From the NCBI RefSeq assembly GCF_001039355.2, contig NW_019774859.1, forward strand, positions 124,001 through 188,000: a stretch of 64,000 nucleotides of DNA, read 5' to 3'. How positions within the stretch are numbered: position 1 is the first letter of the stretch; every line of letters begins with the position of its first letter. The notes beneath the pieces were generated by a model. That model worked only from the letters and a program-made list of their open reading frames with translations. It had not been told where the DNA came from and did not search any database. Both the position numbers and the translations under genes were made by a program. Shown one piece after another: positions 57,501-59,590 of the stretch. This DNA is from Lingula anatina (lineage: Eukaryota; Brachiopoda; Lingulata; Lingulida; Lingulidae).

Positions 57501-59590
57501 GCCACAGTGTTTATATATGTTACTTGTCCCTTTCTTTAAAACATCCTTAAACAGATTACCCTGTCCAAACTAATAACATGTACTACATGTAAGACACTAT
57601 TTACTTTTAGTCATTCGTGAAACAGCTAAAACTGGCGCAGGCCAGTTATATGTTTTGGAATAACATTTTTCCAAATTTGCCTTTTCGGGAATATGTGATA
57701 GAAATGACAGACCTCTTACATTCCTTTGAAGTCTCACATTCACCTGAATAATGCATAAACTATTCACTATAAATGTTTCTTACCTCAAATGCAGCATTAT
57801 GGCCCCCTTCAACATCTATAACGTAAACCTAAAAAAGCATAATAAATAGATAGGTAATTTAAAAATCGTATAAAATGATCATTCAATGAAAGAAATGTCA
57901 TCTTATTGGTTAAAATACCTTCACAATTTTCTGCATATTGGGCTATTCTTCTGTGCCATAAATGTACGTGCATGGTATGCCACGGAGTCATTTAACAGAA
58001 ACCTGATCCCAGTTTCATAAAAAGTACCTTGCTTAGCTAGTTGACTAGGATTTCCATTAGAGGGCTGTAACACTGTTCCTGATAGAGTGAGATGTGCGCA
58101 CGTGGCCATGTAACGTTGGTAATTAAGTTCTTATCCAGGGAACCTGGCAAACGTTTACTATTATTTTTTTTGTCAATATTTGTTATATTAATTTTTTGCC
58201 AGAGTTTTTGTTTGTTTGTTTGTTTCGGCACCAGTCTACTTTTGGACGATAGACGATGGAAAACCACTCTGAATTTAGAATAAAAGGAAAATTTGTAGTT
58301 ATCGTGGATTTTAAGAAATGGTATGGCACTATTGTGGTTGCCCATAAAGACCCCAATGACAAGAGAGACGGAAGGAAATGTGGGTTTTAAGAACGCCCGG
58401 CAACGTCTCTAGCCCAAACTGCATTCCACAGAATTAAAGGCGGGAATTTATTATTACTGTTTATACTTCTTGCACATGTAAACAACTTACTATATACAAG
58501 GATGAAACCAAACATACTTGCTGGACCTAGATTTCAATTCAGAAAAAAATGAGCTCGTACAATAATCCCAAAGAACACTATTCACTTTACGGAATGTTGA
58601 AATAACAGAAATAATATGAAAGCTGTTGTGTGTGAAACCCTTAGACAAGGGACTTTATATTCTAAAACTGCGACGTGTGAAAGAAAATGTGATAAATAAA
58701 TAATGGAATAGTCAGGTTATCGCTTTTACCTGCTCCTGTTGCTTGTTGGTGGACTTCTCTCTGCCAGTGATTCTGACATCGTACGGCTTTCTGCCTTTTT
58801 TATGGTACCACACAATACCAAACAATAATATGGCCATGTATAGAACAGTAGCTATGGCGTAAATGGTATTCAGGATAATGAACCATGTCCCAAGGGTTCG
58901 TGTGCAAACGTAGTCAGCTCTTACATGTGCCAATGTGCAGTGAAACAACCCCTGGTGCACTGGTGGCCAACTCGCAAAAAACAAACTGAACACTAGCGCC
59001 GAAAAAGCAAACACCAGTTGGACTATGCTCTTTGCCAGGTAAAACCTGCCAAGAAAACGTTTCTTTTCTAGACGCTGCCTATATTGCCACAATTCTTCTT
59101 GTTGCTTCTTTAAGTCATCGTAGGCATCAGGAATCGGAGTGGAACCAGGATCTGATATCATTCGCTTTATTTTTTCCTGAGTTTCACTCGACTTTATTAA
59201 CCCGTCTGTCCTTGATTTGAAAGTTTTCATTTTAGATTTTGTGATCGGTACACGGAACCAGAGATTACCGATTAGAGTTAGGATAAACGCCAGAGCAATC
59301 AGAATTCCTGAAAAACTTTTTGTAGGAAATCCAAGTTGGGAACTGCATTGTGCGTTCACAAAATCAGCATTGGGTAGTGTCGTGGACTGCAATGATGAAG
59401 CGTTTGTATCGAAGGCTTTCAAGTCGATGTCGCCATTCACTGAGCACTTGACTGCTACATTTACGTGGAATACCATCGCTATGAAGCCCACTAATAGCAA
59501 AAATGGTCCAATCCACTGTATTACTCTGTCCCACCAACCCCGTAGGTCGTCTGTGGCGGGGCGGAAGTAAGCGTCAATTTGCGATGTCAT
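5130..59590 (-). CDS. Giant channel-FN3-C2 protein gene (about 48 coding exons, span of CDS)
   Basis: Joined exons give an open frame of 12,186 nt, about 4,061 residues. Order: LRRC8/pannexin-like four-helix membrane module (residues 1-287), acidic linker exons, 38 FN3 repeats, a microexon and a terminal C2 domain. All junctions were checked by eye for GT/AG and phase; FN3 exon boundaries are uniformly phase 1. There is no N-terminal signal peptide. In LRRC8 and pannexins the termini face the cytoplasm, so I infer an intracellular FN3 tail ending in a membrane- or protein-binding C2. Transcription starts upstream of 59600, because an acceptor (ttttcag) stands 9 nt before the ATG. LRRC8 proteins carry leucine-rich repeats where this protein has FN3 and C2. 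The gene could still be two or more transcripts; RNA evidence would settle that. The function is not known to me; a regulated anion or large-pore channel is a guess from the module alone. Confidence 0.8.
5475..5674 (-). CDS. C2 domain, central exon
   Basis: 200 nt, phase 2 acceptor (ttttttcag) and phase 1 donor (GACAG|GTGTGT). It encodes VIIPNEKEKRKAKKV, SPEWNETMEF, LRSKSLQIKVKEYH, NPLIGEIRL. The P-E-W-N-E-T-x-x-F motif and the L-G-E-I-x-L strand are diagnostic of C2. The loop after KEYH lacks the Asp residues that bind calcium in classical C2 domains. Confidence 0.85.
6960..7520 (-). pseudogene. Degenerate LINE reverse transcriptase C-terminal fragment
   Basis: Minus-strand translation gives YLGALV ... 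CKSEIQRRI ... LSSKIK ... KTLLYGHESWTL with in-frame stops. The spacing matches the region after the RT domain in non-LTR retrotransposons of the RTE/CR1-like kind (YLG...I..RI...KI...LLYG.E.WTL). No intact frame remains. The clade is uncertain. Confidence 0.6.
7500..7975. repeat. Diverged copy of the AAAGGGATAATAA MITE family
   Basis: Internal blocks cacaccaatggtaaatg, gtgttatttacaatat, tttattgtg and atctcatatgaagag appear in the same order as in the better preserved copies at 41787-42130 and 50618-50967. The termini are eroded. Confidence 0.5.
8005..8156 (-). CDS. C2 domain, first exon
   Basis: 152 nt, phase 0 acceptor (ttatctttttcag) and phase 2 donor (ACAGG|GTAAGTG). It encodes LKLVKTKSKG, PLDLVVVLKRGKDLPN and NFETYCTG. 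This is the first strand and loop of a C2 domain (L-x-V-x-V...L-P), and it joins in frame to VIIPNEKEK in the next exon as the usual Y-V-K-x-x-L-x-P strand. Confidence 0.8.
8463..8500 (-). CDS. 38-nt microexon joining FN3-38 to the C2 domain
   Basis: Acceptor aaatatctttag, donor GCG|GTATGTG. Entered in phase 1 and left in phase 0, it reads VLQAKEEGTTPVA and is what makes the phase-1 donor of FN3-38 compatible with the phase-0 C2 exon. Direct splicing of FN3-38 to the C2 exon hits a stop at once. Its branch/pyrimidine region lies against a (TA)n tract. An alternative acceptor 8 nt further in gives an incompatible phase. Confidence 0.65.
8515..8557. repeat. (TA)n microsatellite
   Basis: About 43 bp of perfect TA, immediately 5' (minus strand) of the microexon acceptor at 8501. 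Confidence 0.95.
8931..9209 (-). CDS. FN3 repeat 38 (last)
   Basis: 93 codons, phases 1-1. Strand-B motif IFLSWSNY; strand-F corner LSENTRYSGKI, a degenerate form of L-x-P-G-T-x-Y. Ends SAEPAKG at the donor AAAG|GTAAAC. Acceptor is ttttcaccgaaag. Confidence 0.85.
9671..9937 (-). CDS. FN3 repeat 37
   Basis: 89 codons, phases 1-1. Starts GPGKPKVVRL; AAIEWEPPVGA; LAPGIEYIVSL; ends FITG at ACAG|GTATGG. Confidence 0.92.
10303..10572 (-). CDS. FN3 repeat 36
   Basis: 90 codons, phases 1-1. ARLSWADVDTS; LEPGTEYTVFI; ends EFTT at ACAC|GTATGT. Confidence 0.92.
11047..11319 (-). CDS. FN3 repeat 35
   Basis: 91 codons, phases 1-1. Starts VPSPPSIICTD; ITLKWSRRED; corner LKPKTHLTGYV has Leu where Tyr is usual. 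Confidence 0.9.
11502..11771 (-). CDS. FN3 repeat 34
   Basis: 90 codons, phases 1-1. AKVRWKPPDHG; LRQGTQYIVEV; ends FFTG. Confidence 0.92.
11880..12520 (+). pseudogene. Degenerate Tc1/mariner-type transposase
   Basis: Plus-strand pieces in shifting frames read ARSVVQDALQQHGI, IKWPTCSPG and, after an interruption of about 160 bp, NVIEHAWDMISRAVNERQTS. This is the D...HG...W-P-x-x-S-P-D-x-N-x-I-E-x-x-W-D block of Tc1/mariner DDE transposases. Stops and frameshifts make it inactive. The interruption (about 12235-12400) starts and ends with GGTTGCACCAACGGG-like and CCCGTTGCACCAA motifs and may be a nested MITE. Confidence 0.7.
13008..13267. repeat. Dispersed GGCGGAT repeat family, copy B
   Basis: Runs from cagtggcggatttaaaggggg to tcctggatccgccccca with a 30-bp C homopolymer near 13030-13059. 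The ends are inverted repeats of each other. It is the inverse-orientation relative of the copy at 1645-2125. Confidence 0.7.
13443..13497. repeat. (GAGT)n simple repeat
   Basis: GAGA followed by seven GAGT units, within the FN33-FN34 intron. Confidence 0.9.
13627..13902 (-). CDS. FN3 repeat 33
   Basis: 92 codons, phases 1-1. ANISWTYHDKS; LTPGSHYKIQV; ends SFVTG. Confidence 0.92.
14254..14514 (-). CDS. FN3 repeat 32
   Basis: 87 codons, phases 1-1. Starts DPVPPAMIYK; ANIEWDQPKGQ; LRPATSYRVEV; ends DFCTG. Confidence 0.93.
16505..18575. mobile_element. Inverted-repeat-bounded element with Tc1/mariner remnant inside
   Basis: The left arm (16505-16710, with atatttgaaatgggagtta and repeated aatctatagatccatgtc) matches the reverse complement of the right arm (18370-18575, atatttgaaacgggagtta and aatctatagattcatg). 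The arms are imperfect, so the element is old. The centre contains the transposase remnant at 16970-17760. Confidence 0.55.
16970..17760 (-). pseudogene. Degenerate Tc1/mariner transposase C-terminus
   Basis: Minus-strand reading gives INLIKHLWHELKCAMQRR, PYNLNQLP, EKWDNIPLNRIVTLVEAGRATY across shifting frames. This corresponds to the N-P-I-E-x-L-W-x-x-L ... E-E-W-x-x-I-P-x-x-x-I end of Tc1/mariner transposases. Several stops are present. A gttgtcccacccccag tip lies at 16976. Confidence 0.65.
19321..19584 (-). CDS. FN3 repeat 31
   Basis: 88 codons, phases 1-1. Starts VPSKPKVRYEV; FSMCWRRKTEP; LQPGTQYQAEV; ends DIMTG. Confidence 0.92.
20638..22162. mobile_element. Long-inverted-repeat (foldback-like) element with G/C-run tips
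   Basis: The left tip is tandem GGACAAT(C)n (20638-20690); the right tip is tandem (G)nATTGTCC (22065-22162). Inside, left blocks tagtgtgataatat, cattgagtacaagtacagg and aaaagtgggataaacagatga match the reverse complement of right-side blocks, so each arm is several hundred bp. The centre is an assembly gap. No target-site duplication is obvious. Confidence 0.65.
21058..21764. other. Assembly gap (707 N)
   Basis: N run between the two arms of the long-inverted-repeat element, a structure that commonly defeats assembly. Confidence 0.99.
22230..22520 (-). CDS. FN3 repeat 30 (Cys-rich variant)
   Basis: 97 codons, phases 1-1. Starts EPAKPDIEWDL; the usual strand-B Trp is replaced in LVLHSTCSGTC, and the segment carries several closely spaced cysteines (CSGTC, KDC, YKC). 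The corner WQPGHVYDVEV is kept; ends TVCTG. Confidence 0.85.
22601..22714. repeat. DIRS left end with inverted terminal repeat
   Basis: Outer part attagagggttaaatgaac to tgacctg (22601-22647), then the ITR (22648-22714). It folds back on 22783-22873. Confidence 0.8.
22783..22912. repeat. DIRS internal complementary region
   Basis: 22783-22873 is the reverse complement of the left end; from 22871 the sequence attccacatcaccgtctag to ctccacatgag is the reverse complement of the right end. The two meet at a shared AAT. Confidence 0.85.
23040..23210. repeat. Two-copy tandem repeat (about 83 bp) in the DIRS 3' region
   Basis: The block cagcatattt ... ttcatctgcacaatttgcagg ... aactgcacaagttgcag occurs twice between the recombinase stop and the internal complementary region. 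Confidence 0.7.
23268..24389 (-). CDS. DIRS tyrosine recombinase
   Basis: 373-residue open frame. Catalytic residues of the tyrosine recombinase family are visible: Arg205 (LTGQRTQSL), His315-x-x-Arg318 (PHSTRSA), Trp341 (AGWSKDCTF) and the nucleophile at Tyr350/351 (AKYYDKE). The N-terminal half (about 65-150) fits a core-binding domain (WRDTTVKQYESYISRW). It overlaps the end of the RT frame by about 300 nt in another frame, typical of DIRS. The true start is uncertain. The role would be integration of the circular DNA copy. Confidence 0.9.
   Translation of the reverse strand: MDNSSMVFKIEPYVNILSFFTSQEARIAVAPTQKHGQSSSKVTANGLCIVRESFEDMAFSPTAVKLVMSSWRDTTVKQYESYISRWIQYCSERNINTLSPNVTDVVNFLAHCFDMGLGYSALNTARSALSTFIMVDKCPAGAHPHVVRLMRGVFTSRPALPRNNVIWDTSLLLNYLKKLSPVKKLNLLQLSKKAVTLTILLTGQRTQSLHLIDIRNITINKSKVTFRFGDLLKQSRPGHHIGEITVTAYAPDRRLCLCTVLMEYMDRVKHLRGNITRLFLTSVKPFKAAAKSTISRWIKQTMNMAGIDMEKFTPHSTRSAASSQAKLAKVPLDTILKTAGWSKDCTFAKYYDKEITQQGQFADAILSGTGAHV
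24083..26125 (-). CDS. DIRS reverse transcriptase / RNase H
   Basis: 680 residues as counted from a TTG; the frame is open further upstream and overlaps the gag end in the -1 frame. RT motifs: TIDWKDAYY (139-147), LPNGLASGPRVFTK (173-186) and the catalytic YIDD (205-208). RNase H acidic residues: D373 (YSDAS), E405 (HLELLAAW), D430 (MCIDNTTA), D480 (EADKESR). The C-terminal extension runs about 190 residues beyond. Translation probably needs reinitiation or frameshifting. No stop or frameshift breaks the frame. Confidence 0.92.
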   Translation of the reverse strand: MATEIANFTAGNLQKCKKFWPNLTSDKYILNTVSYGINIEIDQSTQQSRIPQTYAFNKVESDIICTEIHQLLEKKVIRKVKHCAGEFISNIFLREKKDGKYRLILNLRKLNASVVYHHFKMTSLQSAINLMKPQCFMSTIDWKDAYYCLAVCDEQKKLLRFEFDGNLYEYQVLPNGLASGPRVFTKVTKPIFSYLRKLGHMNCPYIDDSLLVGESLQDCRENVMQTVKVSTQAGFTVHPTKSVLEPTQKLDFLGFTLDSVKMRVSLNKRQADKIFSACTDLLQQDCITILQLAKVVGLLVASFPGVEYGPLFYRSLDMRKNQALKASKGDFQAKLQIANDDALKLDLTWWIQNIHSSFKLISHGNPSLVIYSDASEKGWGGACRGITSGGNWSAVESTFHINHLELLAAWFALKCFARDETNIHIKMCIDNTTALSYIARMGGKIPSLNNLARKIWLWCKGKNIWLSVAYIESENNVEADKESRLDHDNLEWKLHQTVFKDITKQFYLPETDLFASRLNNQLPKYVSWKPDPFAMTTDALSIDWSQINAYAFPPFSLIGKMLSKIEFDQVDSIIVVVPYWTTQVWFSKLSHMLISCPFLLPRKQELLWHPHKNMDNHLPKLQLMACVLSGKVSKTWHFRQQLSNWSCPHGEIQLSSNTNLTFPDGFNIVVRGTLIPCHQM
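26197..27333 (-). CDS. DIRS gag-like protein
   Basis: 378 residues; the more likely start is Met6 (MADKNSEG). The N-terminus is highly charged, with a possible short coiled coil (LLGQILQKMEQMQKQ) and an acidic patch (DEDDLLALSDEESLDMDLE). The C-terminus is basic and Arg/Tyr/Gly-rich (YYGRNRPAYRPRGFQKY), suiting nucleic-acid binding. Position upstream of RT defines it as gag; no zinc knuckle is seen. Confidence 0.75.
   Translation of the reverse strand: MTPIKMADKNSEGNNQPENSGSKTSKVIVKESRPKQKTDKEIKTHAKRVVSASKEISNEEVKVPTPRASASTSNDTSNGGNVDLLGQILQKMEQMQKQINENSKRPLEVDEDDLLALSDEESLDMDLEVDNLLTNTEIHSETEGNIILEKISQELIDEEATSPSMMPELAEILNRITSKRISDEKIKEKLEKFPPPANLSGLKVPKVNTEVWNKILPATRGKDIRLQKAQTRVVRALTPLAQLANMFLEAKNKKESFDIPAGLSLVLNAFSFVANGSIEISLRRRELIKPDLHREYRDVCSPDTPITEWLFGDDFAGVVKGINETNKVATKVGSRKDYYGRNRPAYRPRGFQKYTPSKNGYRNFKKSRPNHAGKPKRD
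27653..27720. repeat. DIRS right inverted terminal repeat
   Basis: Reverse complement of 22648-22714 with about ten differences, concentrated in the outer half. Confidence 0.85.
27749..28045 (-). CDS. FN3 repeat 29
   Basis: 99 codons, phases 1-1. Starts VPGSPAFAKEK; ITLHWNPPGGK; LNPGFKYRIRV; ends EVVTG. The donor lies only 30 bp from the DIRS right end. Confidence 0.92.
28234..28482 (-). CDS. FN3 repeat 28
   Basis: 83 codons, the shortest repeat; phases 1-1. NTLSWEKPVGD; IENGETYTFCV; donor ATAG|GTTAGT. Confidence 0.9.
28483..31235 (-). other. 2.75-kb intron between FN3-27 and FN3-28
   Basis: AT-rich, with an (AAT)n tract at 29878-29910, a G-rich GGGGTGGGGG stretch near 29456-29487 and a Tc1 transposase fragment at 30460-30690. 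Nothing else is recognised. Confidence 0.6.
30460..30690 (-). pseudogene. Tc1-type transposase N-terminal fragment
   Basis: Minus-strand reading gives VQTVRSRLKERNL followed by a CSKLKAMQPTLLARHG-like segment. This resembles the second helix-turn-helix of Tc1 transposases (T-V-x-R-R-L-x-E-x-G-L). It is too short and diverged to classify further. Confidence 0.45.
31236..31532 (-). CDS. FN3 repeat 27
   Basis: 99 codons, phases 1-1. IYLQWDAPPSV; LVPGRKYDFSV. The end FCTGTTG offers two donors 9 nt apart (ACAG|GGACAACAG|GTAGGC); only the second has GT. Confidence 0.9.
31817..32080 (-). CDS. FN3 repeat 26
   Basis: 88 codons, phases 1-1. ISLSWGASEGN; ISPGVLYSYKV; ends FVAATG. Confidence 0.92.
32263..32313. 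repeat. (TA)n microsatellite
   Basis: About 50 bp of TA just inside the intron, about 20 bp beyond the donor of FN3-25. Confidence 0.95.
32335..32727 (-). CDS. FN3 repeat 25 with a 45-residue insertion
   Basis: 131 codons, phases 1-1, by far the longest FN3 exon. LYLEWMPAAAA; LDPGTNYEIRI. Between strands C' and E is a polar insert (ETQTKLSHGIGSDKPA, TLDDDEKKVIDARYKK) absent from every other repeat. It is probably a disordered loop or a short charged helix. Confidence 0.9.
33161..33445 (-). CDS. FN3 repeat 24
   Basis: 95 codons, phases 1-1. Basic strand-A/B loop (WSRQNKKRQTTS); VKLEWEMAQED; LEPGTEYNCSI; ends VANTG. Confidence 0.92.
33676..33945 (-). CDS. FN3 repeat 23
   Basis: 90 codons, phases 1-1. 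VSISWKPAQEL; LLPATKYDVKI; ends SIWTS at ACCA|GTAAAT. Confidence 0.92.
35113..35161. repeat. (AT)n microsatellite
   Basis: Perfect AT tract inside the CAACGTTG element. Confidence 0.95.
35359..35642. mobile_element. 284-bp MITE, solitary copy
   Basis: Ends CCCGCACGAAAACGAAG and, inverted, CCCGCAAGAAAATGCAGTAG. The interior has alternating tactgca / tgcagta motifs and is nearly identical to the array at 48562-49481. Inserted within the CAACGTTG element, so it is younger. Confidence 0.85.
36600..37230. repeat. Tandem repeat (unit about 130-150 bp) carrying DR1-like motifs
   Basis: Four to five degenerate units with markers ggtcaaaggtcaattt (about 36694, 36827, 36959, 37107), cctattcaagttcaa, tctgccagtttttgagatataaggga and aaagttcagttcatggt. 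The RGGTCAAAGGTCA string matches the direct-repeat-1 site bound by HNF4/RXR-type nuclear receptors. Confidence 0.75.
38601..38858 (-). CDS. FN3 repeat 22
   Basis: 86 codons, phases 1-1. YVVCWDTPRGV; VTPGTVYHLQV; ends FTTG. Confidence 0.92.
39098..39370 (-). CDS. FN3 repeat 21
   Basis: 91 codons, phases 1-1. LILEWEASKGD; LTPGMMYHCLI; ends QTSTG at ACAG|GTTCAT. Confidence 0.92.
39490..39759 (-). CDS. FN3 repeat 20
   Basis: 90 codons, phases 1-1. ITLRWNSPHGM; LQPSTHYTGWI; ends DCFTG. Confidence 0.92.
40178..40444 (-). CDS. FN3 repeat 19
   Basis: 89 codons, phases 1-1. FALTWGQPIGG; ITPGICYTIGI; donor AAAC|GTAAGT. Confidence 0.92.
40624..40878 (-). CDS. FN3 repeat 18 (unit 2, position 5)
   Basis: 85 codons, phases 1-1. 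AILSWAPPPGY; LEPGKQYFVEV; ends TFVTG. Paralogue of FN3-13: both share ERSA in strand B, a TDKC turn and a V-N-E-x-E-S-K loop. Confidence 0.92.
40987..41195. repeat. Palindromic MITE-like element
   Basis: The left arm (ttttgtccatagctacttata ... ctggtcttaccagccaat) is the imperfect reverse complement of the right arm (attggctggtaagaccag ... tataagtagcgatagacaaaag), separated by about 110 bp. Confidence 0.7.
41273..41536 (-). CDS. FN3 repeat 17 (unit 2, position 4)
   Basis: 88 codons, phases 1-1. Starts EPPKCVPICSRR; LKFTWEEPEGE; LLPGTEYSLII; ends AYTG. Paralogue of FN3-12, which starts EPSKCVPKCSAR. It has no internal Met far enough upstream to appear as a long ORF, so it is easy to miss. Confidence 0.9.
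41787..42130. mobile_element. AAAGGGATAATAA MITE
   Basis: Inverted termini AAAGGGATAATAACTCTTCG and ACTAAGAGTTATTATCCCTTT. Very similar in full to 50618-50967 (shared tatagccatcaatggaggtc and tctaaagacaagctcagat). It ends within 10 bp of the donor of FN3-16. Confidence 0.85.
42140..42400 (-). CDS. FN3 repeat 16 (unit 2, position 3)
   Basis: 87 codons, phases 1-1. IKMEWTKPEGK; LTPGTTYRGRL; ends DFSTS at ACAA|GTAAGT. Paralogue of FN3-11 (shared LTPGTTY and S-K-P-Y-C-F). Confidence 0.93.
42629..42892 (-). CDS. FN3 repeat 15 (unit 2, position 2)
   Basis: 88 codons, phases 1-1. VDVKWNKPRGL; LSPGEQYEISV; ends DVQTG. Paralogue of FN3-10, sharing SVVTVSNGKES in the F-G loop. Confidence 0.93.
43134..43397 (-). 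CDS. FN3 repeat 14 (unit 2, position 1)
   Basis: 88 codons, phases 1-1. VQLSWERPDGH; LDPGTSYEAQI; ends TFSTG. Paralogue of FN3-9, sharing VSYWP and the SEPY loop. Confidence 0.93.
43843..44100 (-). CDS. FN3 repeat 13 (unit 1, position 5)
   Basis: 86 codons, phases 1-1. ANLTWQPPTGK; IVPGDKYFVVI; ends TIVTG. Paralogue of FN3-18. Confidence 0.93.
44384..44420. repeat. (GT)n microsatellite
   Basis: Interrupted TGTG tract in the intron between FN3-12 and FN3-13. Confidence 0.9.
44598..44858 (-). CDS. FN3 repeat 12 (unit 1, position 4)
   Basis: 87 codons, phases 1-1. LSIAWEPVTGG; LQPGTEYRVVI; ends FIFTG at ACGG|GTAATT. Paralogue of FN3-17. Confidence 0.93.
45180..45590. repeat. Three-unit degenerate tandem repeat (about 110-160 bp)
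   Basis: Recurrent block taattaccgtaaatgtaaac, gattttcgaaagcaacctgc, ttgccaaacag. A related single block occurs at 62230-62300. Confidence 0.6.
46517..46780 (-). CDS. FN3 repeat 11 (unit 1, position 3)
   Basis: 88 codons, phases 1-1. Starts DPASIAAIVSD; FTLKWTKPTGK; LTPGTTYLASL; ends CSTG. Paralogue of FN3-16. It lacks an early Met, so it does not show as a long ATG-initiated ORF. Confidence 0.9.
46961..47224 (-). CDS. FN3 repeat 10 (unit 1, position 2)
   Basis: 88 codons, phases 1-1. VDVKWNNPGGS; LCPGYRYEVSV; ends VQTG. Paralogue of FN3-15. Confidence 0.93.
47426..47689 (-). CDS. FN3 repeat 9 (unit 1, position 1)
   Basis: 88 codons, phases 1-1. Starts DPASVEDCDITQ; VQLFWKQPEGR; LDPGTSYEAEI; ends SFSTG. 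Paralogue of FN3-14. Confidence 0.92.
47920..48177 (-). CDS. FN3 repeat 8
   Basis: 86 codons, phases 1-1. Starts GPGKPTVLKQ; LFLQWQPPHGI; LTPGTSYSGEV; ends ALTG at ACGG|GTATCA. Confidence 0.92.
48562..49481. repeat. Tandem array of three 284-bp MITE copies (period 318 bp)
   Basis: Units start at 48562, 48880 and 49198. The first two are followed by the same 34-bp spacer (aaaatacccaagcacgtgca to taccgccttg). The leftmost unit has lost the CCC tip and only the last keeps the GGG tip, so the array grew by tandem duplication of element plus flank rather than by three insertions. Same element as 35359-35642. Confidence 0.85.
49535..49801 (-). CDS. FN3 repeat 7
   Basis: 89 codons, phases 1-1. VFVTWRPPSDG; LIPGTKYKFTV, then CSNC in the F-G region; donor ATCA|GTAAGT. 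Confidence 0.92.
50000..50266 (-). CDS. FN3 repeat 6
   Basis: 89 codons, phases 1-1. STFQWETPVGD; LSPGTNYLASV; ends PFITG. Confidence 0.93.
50618..50967. mobile_element. AAAGGGATAATAA MITE, second copy
   Basis: Flanked by TTTAA on both sides (gaatttaaaggg, ccctttaaata), consistent with a TTAA or TTTAA target duplication. Inverted termini as in the 41787-42130 copy. Confidence 0.8.
50994..51078. repeat. Short palindromic element with ATACAGGGTGGT ends
   Basis: tatacagggtggtgcataaa pairs with tttatggaccaccctgtata across about 45 bp. It has the look of a mariner-type miniature element. Confidence 0.6.
51124..51405 (-). CDS. FN3 repeat 5
   Basis: 94 codons, phases 1-1. Starts DSAVDVTISE; VRVAWRRLQGR; LKPGRSYEVSI; donor ACTA|GTGAGT. 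Confidence 0.92.
51443..51520. repeat. (TA)n microsatellite
   Basis: About 75 bp of nearly perfect TA, just 5' of the FN3-5 acceptor on the minus strand. Confidence 0.95.
52024..52207. repeat. Palindromic MITE-like element with CGGTCACGATCGG ends
   Basis: The left end taagcctcggtcacgatcgg is an imperfect inverted copy of the right end ccggttgtgaccgtggctttag. Inner arms (cgtacgggctc, gagcctaaaatccg, gcgtgcaaattttgcg, gcacgcaaaattcgc) also pair, so most of the 180 bp folds. Confidence 0.7.
52305..52565 (-). CDS. FN3 repeat 4
   Basis: 87 codons, phases 1-1. IDVTWGEPLGQ; LQPGTKYTLSV; ends STVTG. Confidence 0.93.
52733..52835 (-). CDS. FN3 repeat 3, second half
   Basis: 103 nt, phase 0 acceptor (tttttatag) and phase 1 donor (ACTC|GTAAGT). 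It reads VCTYPRRDRMPD, SDYIQGERIQADIKIYT, the F-G loop and strand G of repeat 3. Confidence 0.75.
53460..53910 (+). pseudogene. Degenerate LTR-retrotransposon gag fragment
   Basis: Plus-strand pieces show a capsid-like region (KKGEDIDKFYREL, CNFYDSETEVKLQLIMG) with a stop inside, then two cysteine-histidine clusters in different frames (CRSCEGEWPH and CFSCKRLHYFASMC), like eroded zinc knuckles. It lies in the intron that splits FN3 repeat 3. No polymerase region was found. Confidence 0.55.
54037..54287 (-). CDS. FN3 repeat 3, first half
   Basis: 251 nt, phase 1 to phase 0. VPIRWVKPKGN; LTPGTEYTVNV then AAECCTDSE, ending at GAG|GTGTGT. It joins 52733-52835 in frame. Confidence 0.88.
54544..54656 (-). 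CDS. FN3 repeat 2, second half
   Basis: 113 nt, phase 2 acceptor (tctctggctttcag) and phase 1 donor (ACAA|GTGAGT). It completes strand F as YRFMLKCRCDY and continues DASHTESGFVEITVIT. Confidence 0.82.
55008..55269 (-). CDS. FN3 repeat 2, first half
   Basis: 262 nt, phase 1 to phase 2 (TACAG|GTGGGT). PPEPSLFVLKK; SFLLQYSVYS; LLPGTLYR. The strand-B Trp is missing (LELTGMVDKGN), so this is a divergent repeat. Confidence 0.8.
55584..55910 (-). CDS. FN3 repeat 1
   Basis: 109 codons, phases 1-1. Starts VFDPDEIRIHHE; VNLEWKGPLKG; LERGSVYKVRI; ends VIATS at ACTA|GTAAGT. First FN3 after the membrane module. Confidence 0.9.
56159..56279 (-). CDS. Linker exon before the FN3 array
   Basis: 121 nt, phase 0 acceptor (cattgtacag) and phase 1 donor (GAAG|GTGTGT). 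It reads EVDTFQGDAAFMMRLLE and VEHVTRMMSRPLKEMLE, predicted mostly helical with regular hydrophobic spacing. It converts the phase-0 series of the channel linker into the phase-1 series of the FN3 exons. No known domain is recognised. Confidence 0.75.
56783..56835 (-). CDS. Possible alternative linker exon
   Basis: 53 nt between acceptor (tagtttctcag) and donor (AAGAG|GTACTA). Length is not a multiple of three. In one frame it reads SKDDGIAEVHSPKREQE, in keeping with the acidic neighbours, but that needs a weak alternative donor (GACG|GTGAAG) in the preceding exon. I left it out of the main frame. Confidence 0.35.
57205..57255 (-). CDS. Linker exon, acidic/Pro-rich
   Basis: 51 nt, phases 0-0. 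Acceptor caatgacag, donor GAG|GTGAGT. It reads GDNDDPVPRRPPDGEAE, probably disordered. Confidence 0.7.
57375..57510. repeat. Dispersed GGCGGAT repeat family, copy C (partial)
   Basis: Contains attggtgtttatttttcag, a G-run, gtcaggacgcccctgacacc and a terminal taaatccgccacagtg, matching the markers of the copies at 1645 and 13008. Confidence 0.6.
57784..57828 (-). CDS. Linker exon after the channel module
   Basis: 45 nt, phases 0-0. Acceptor gcttttttag, donor GAG|GTAAGA. It reads VYVIDVEGGHNAAFE and joins in frame to the channel exon ending NKQQEQ. Confidence 0.75.
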
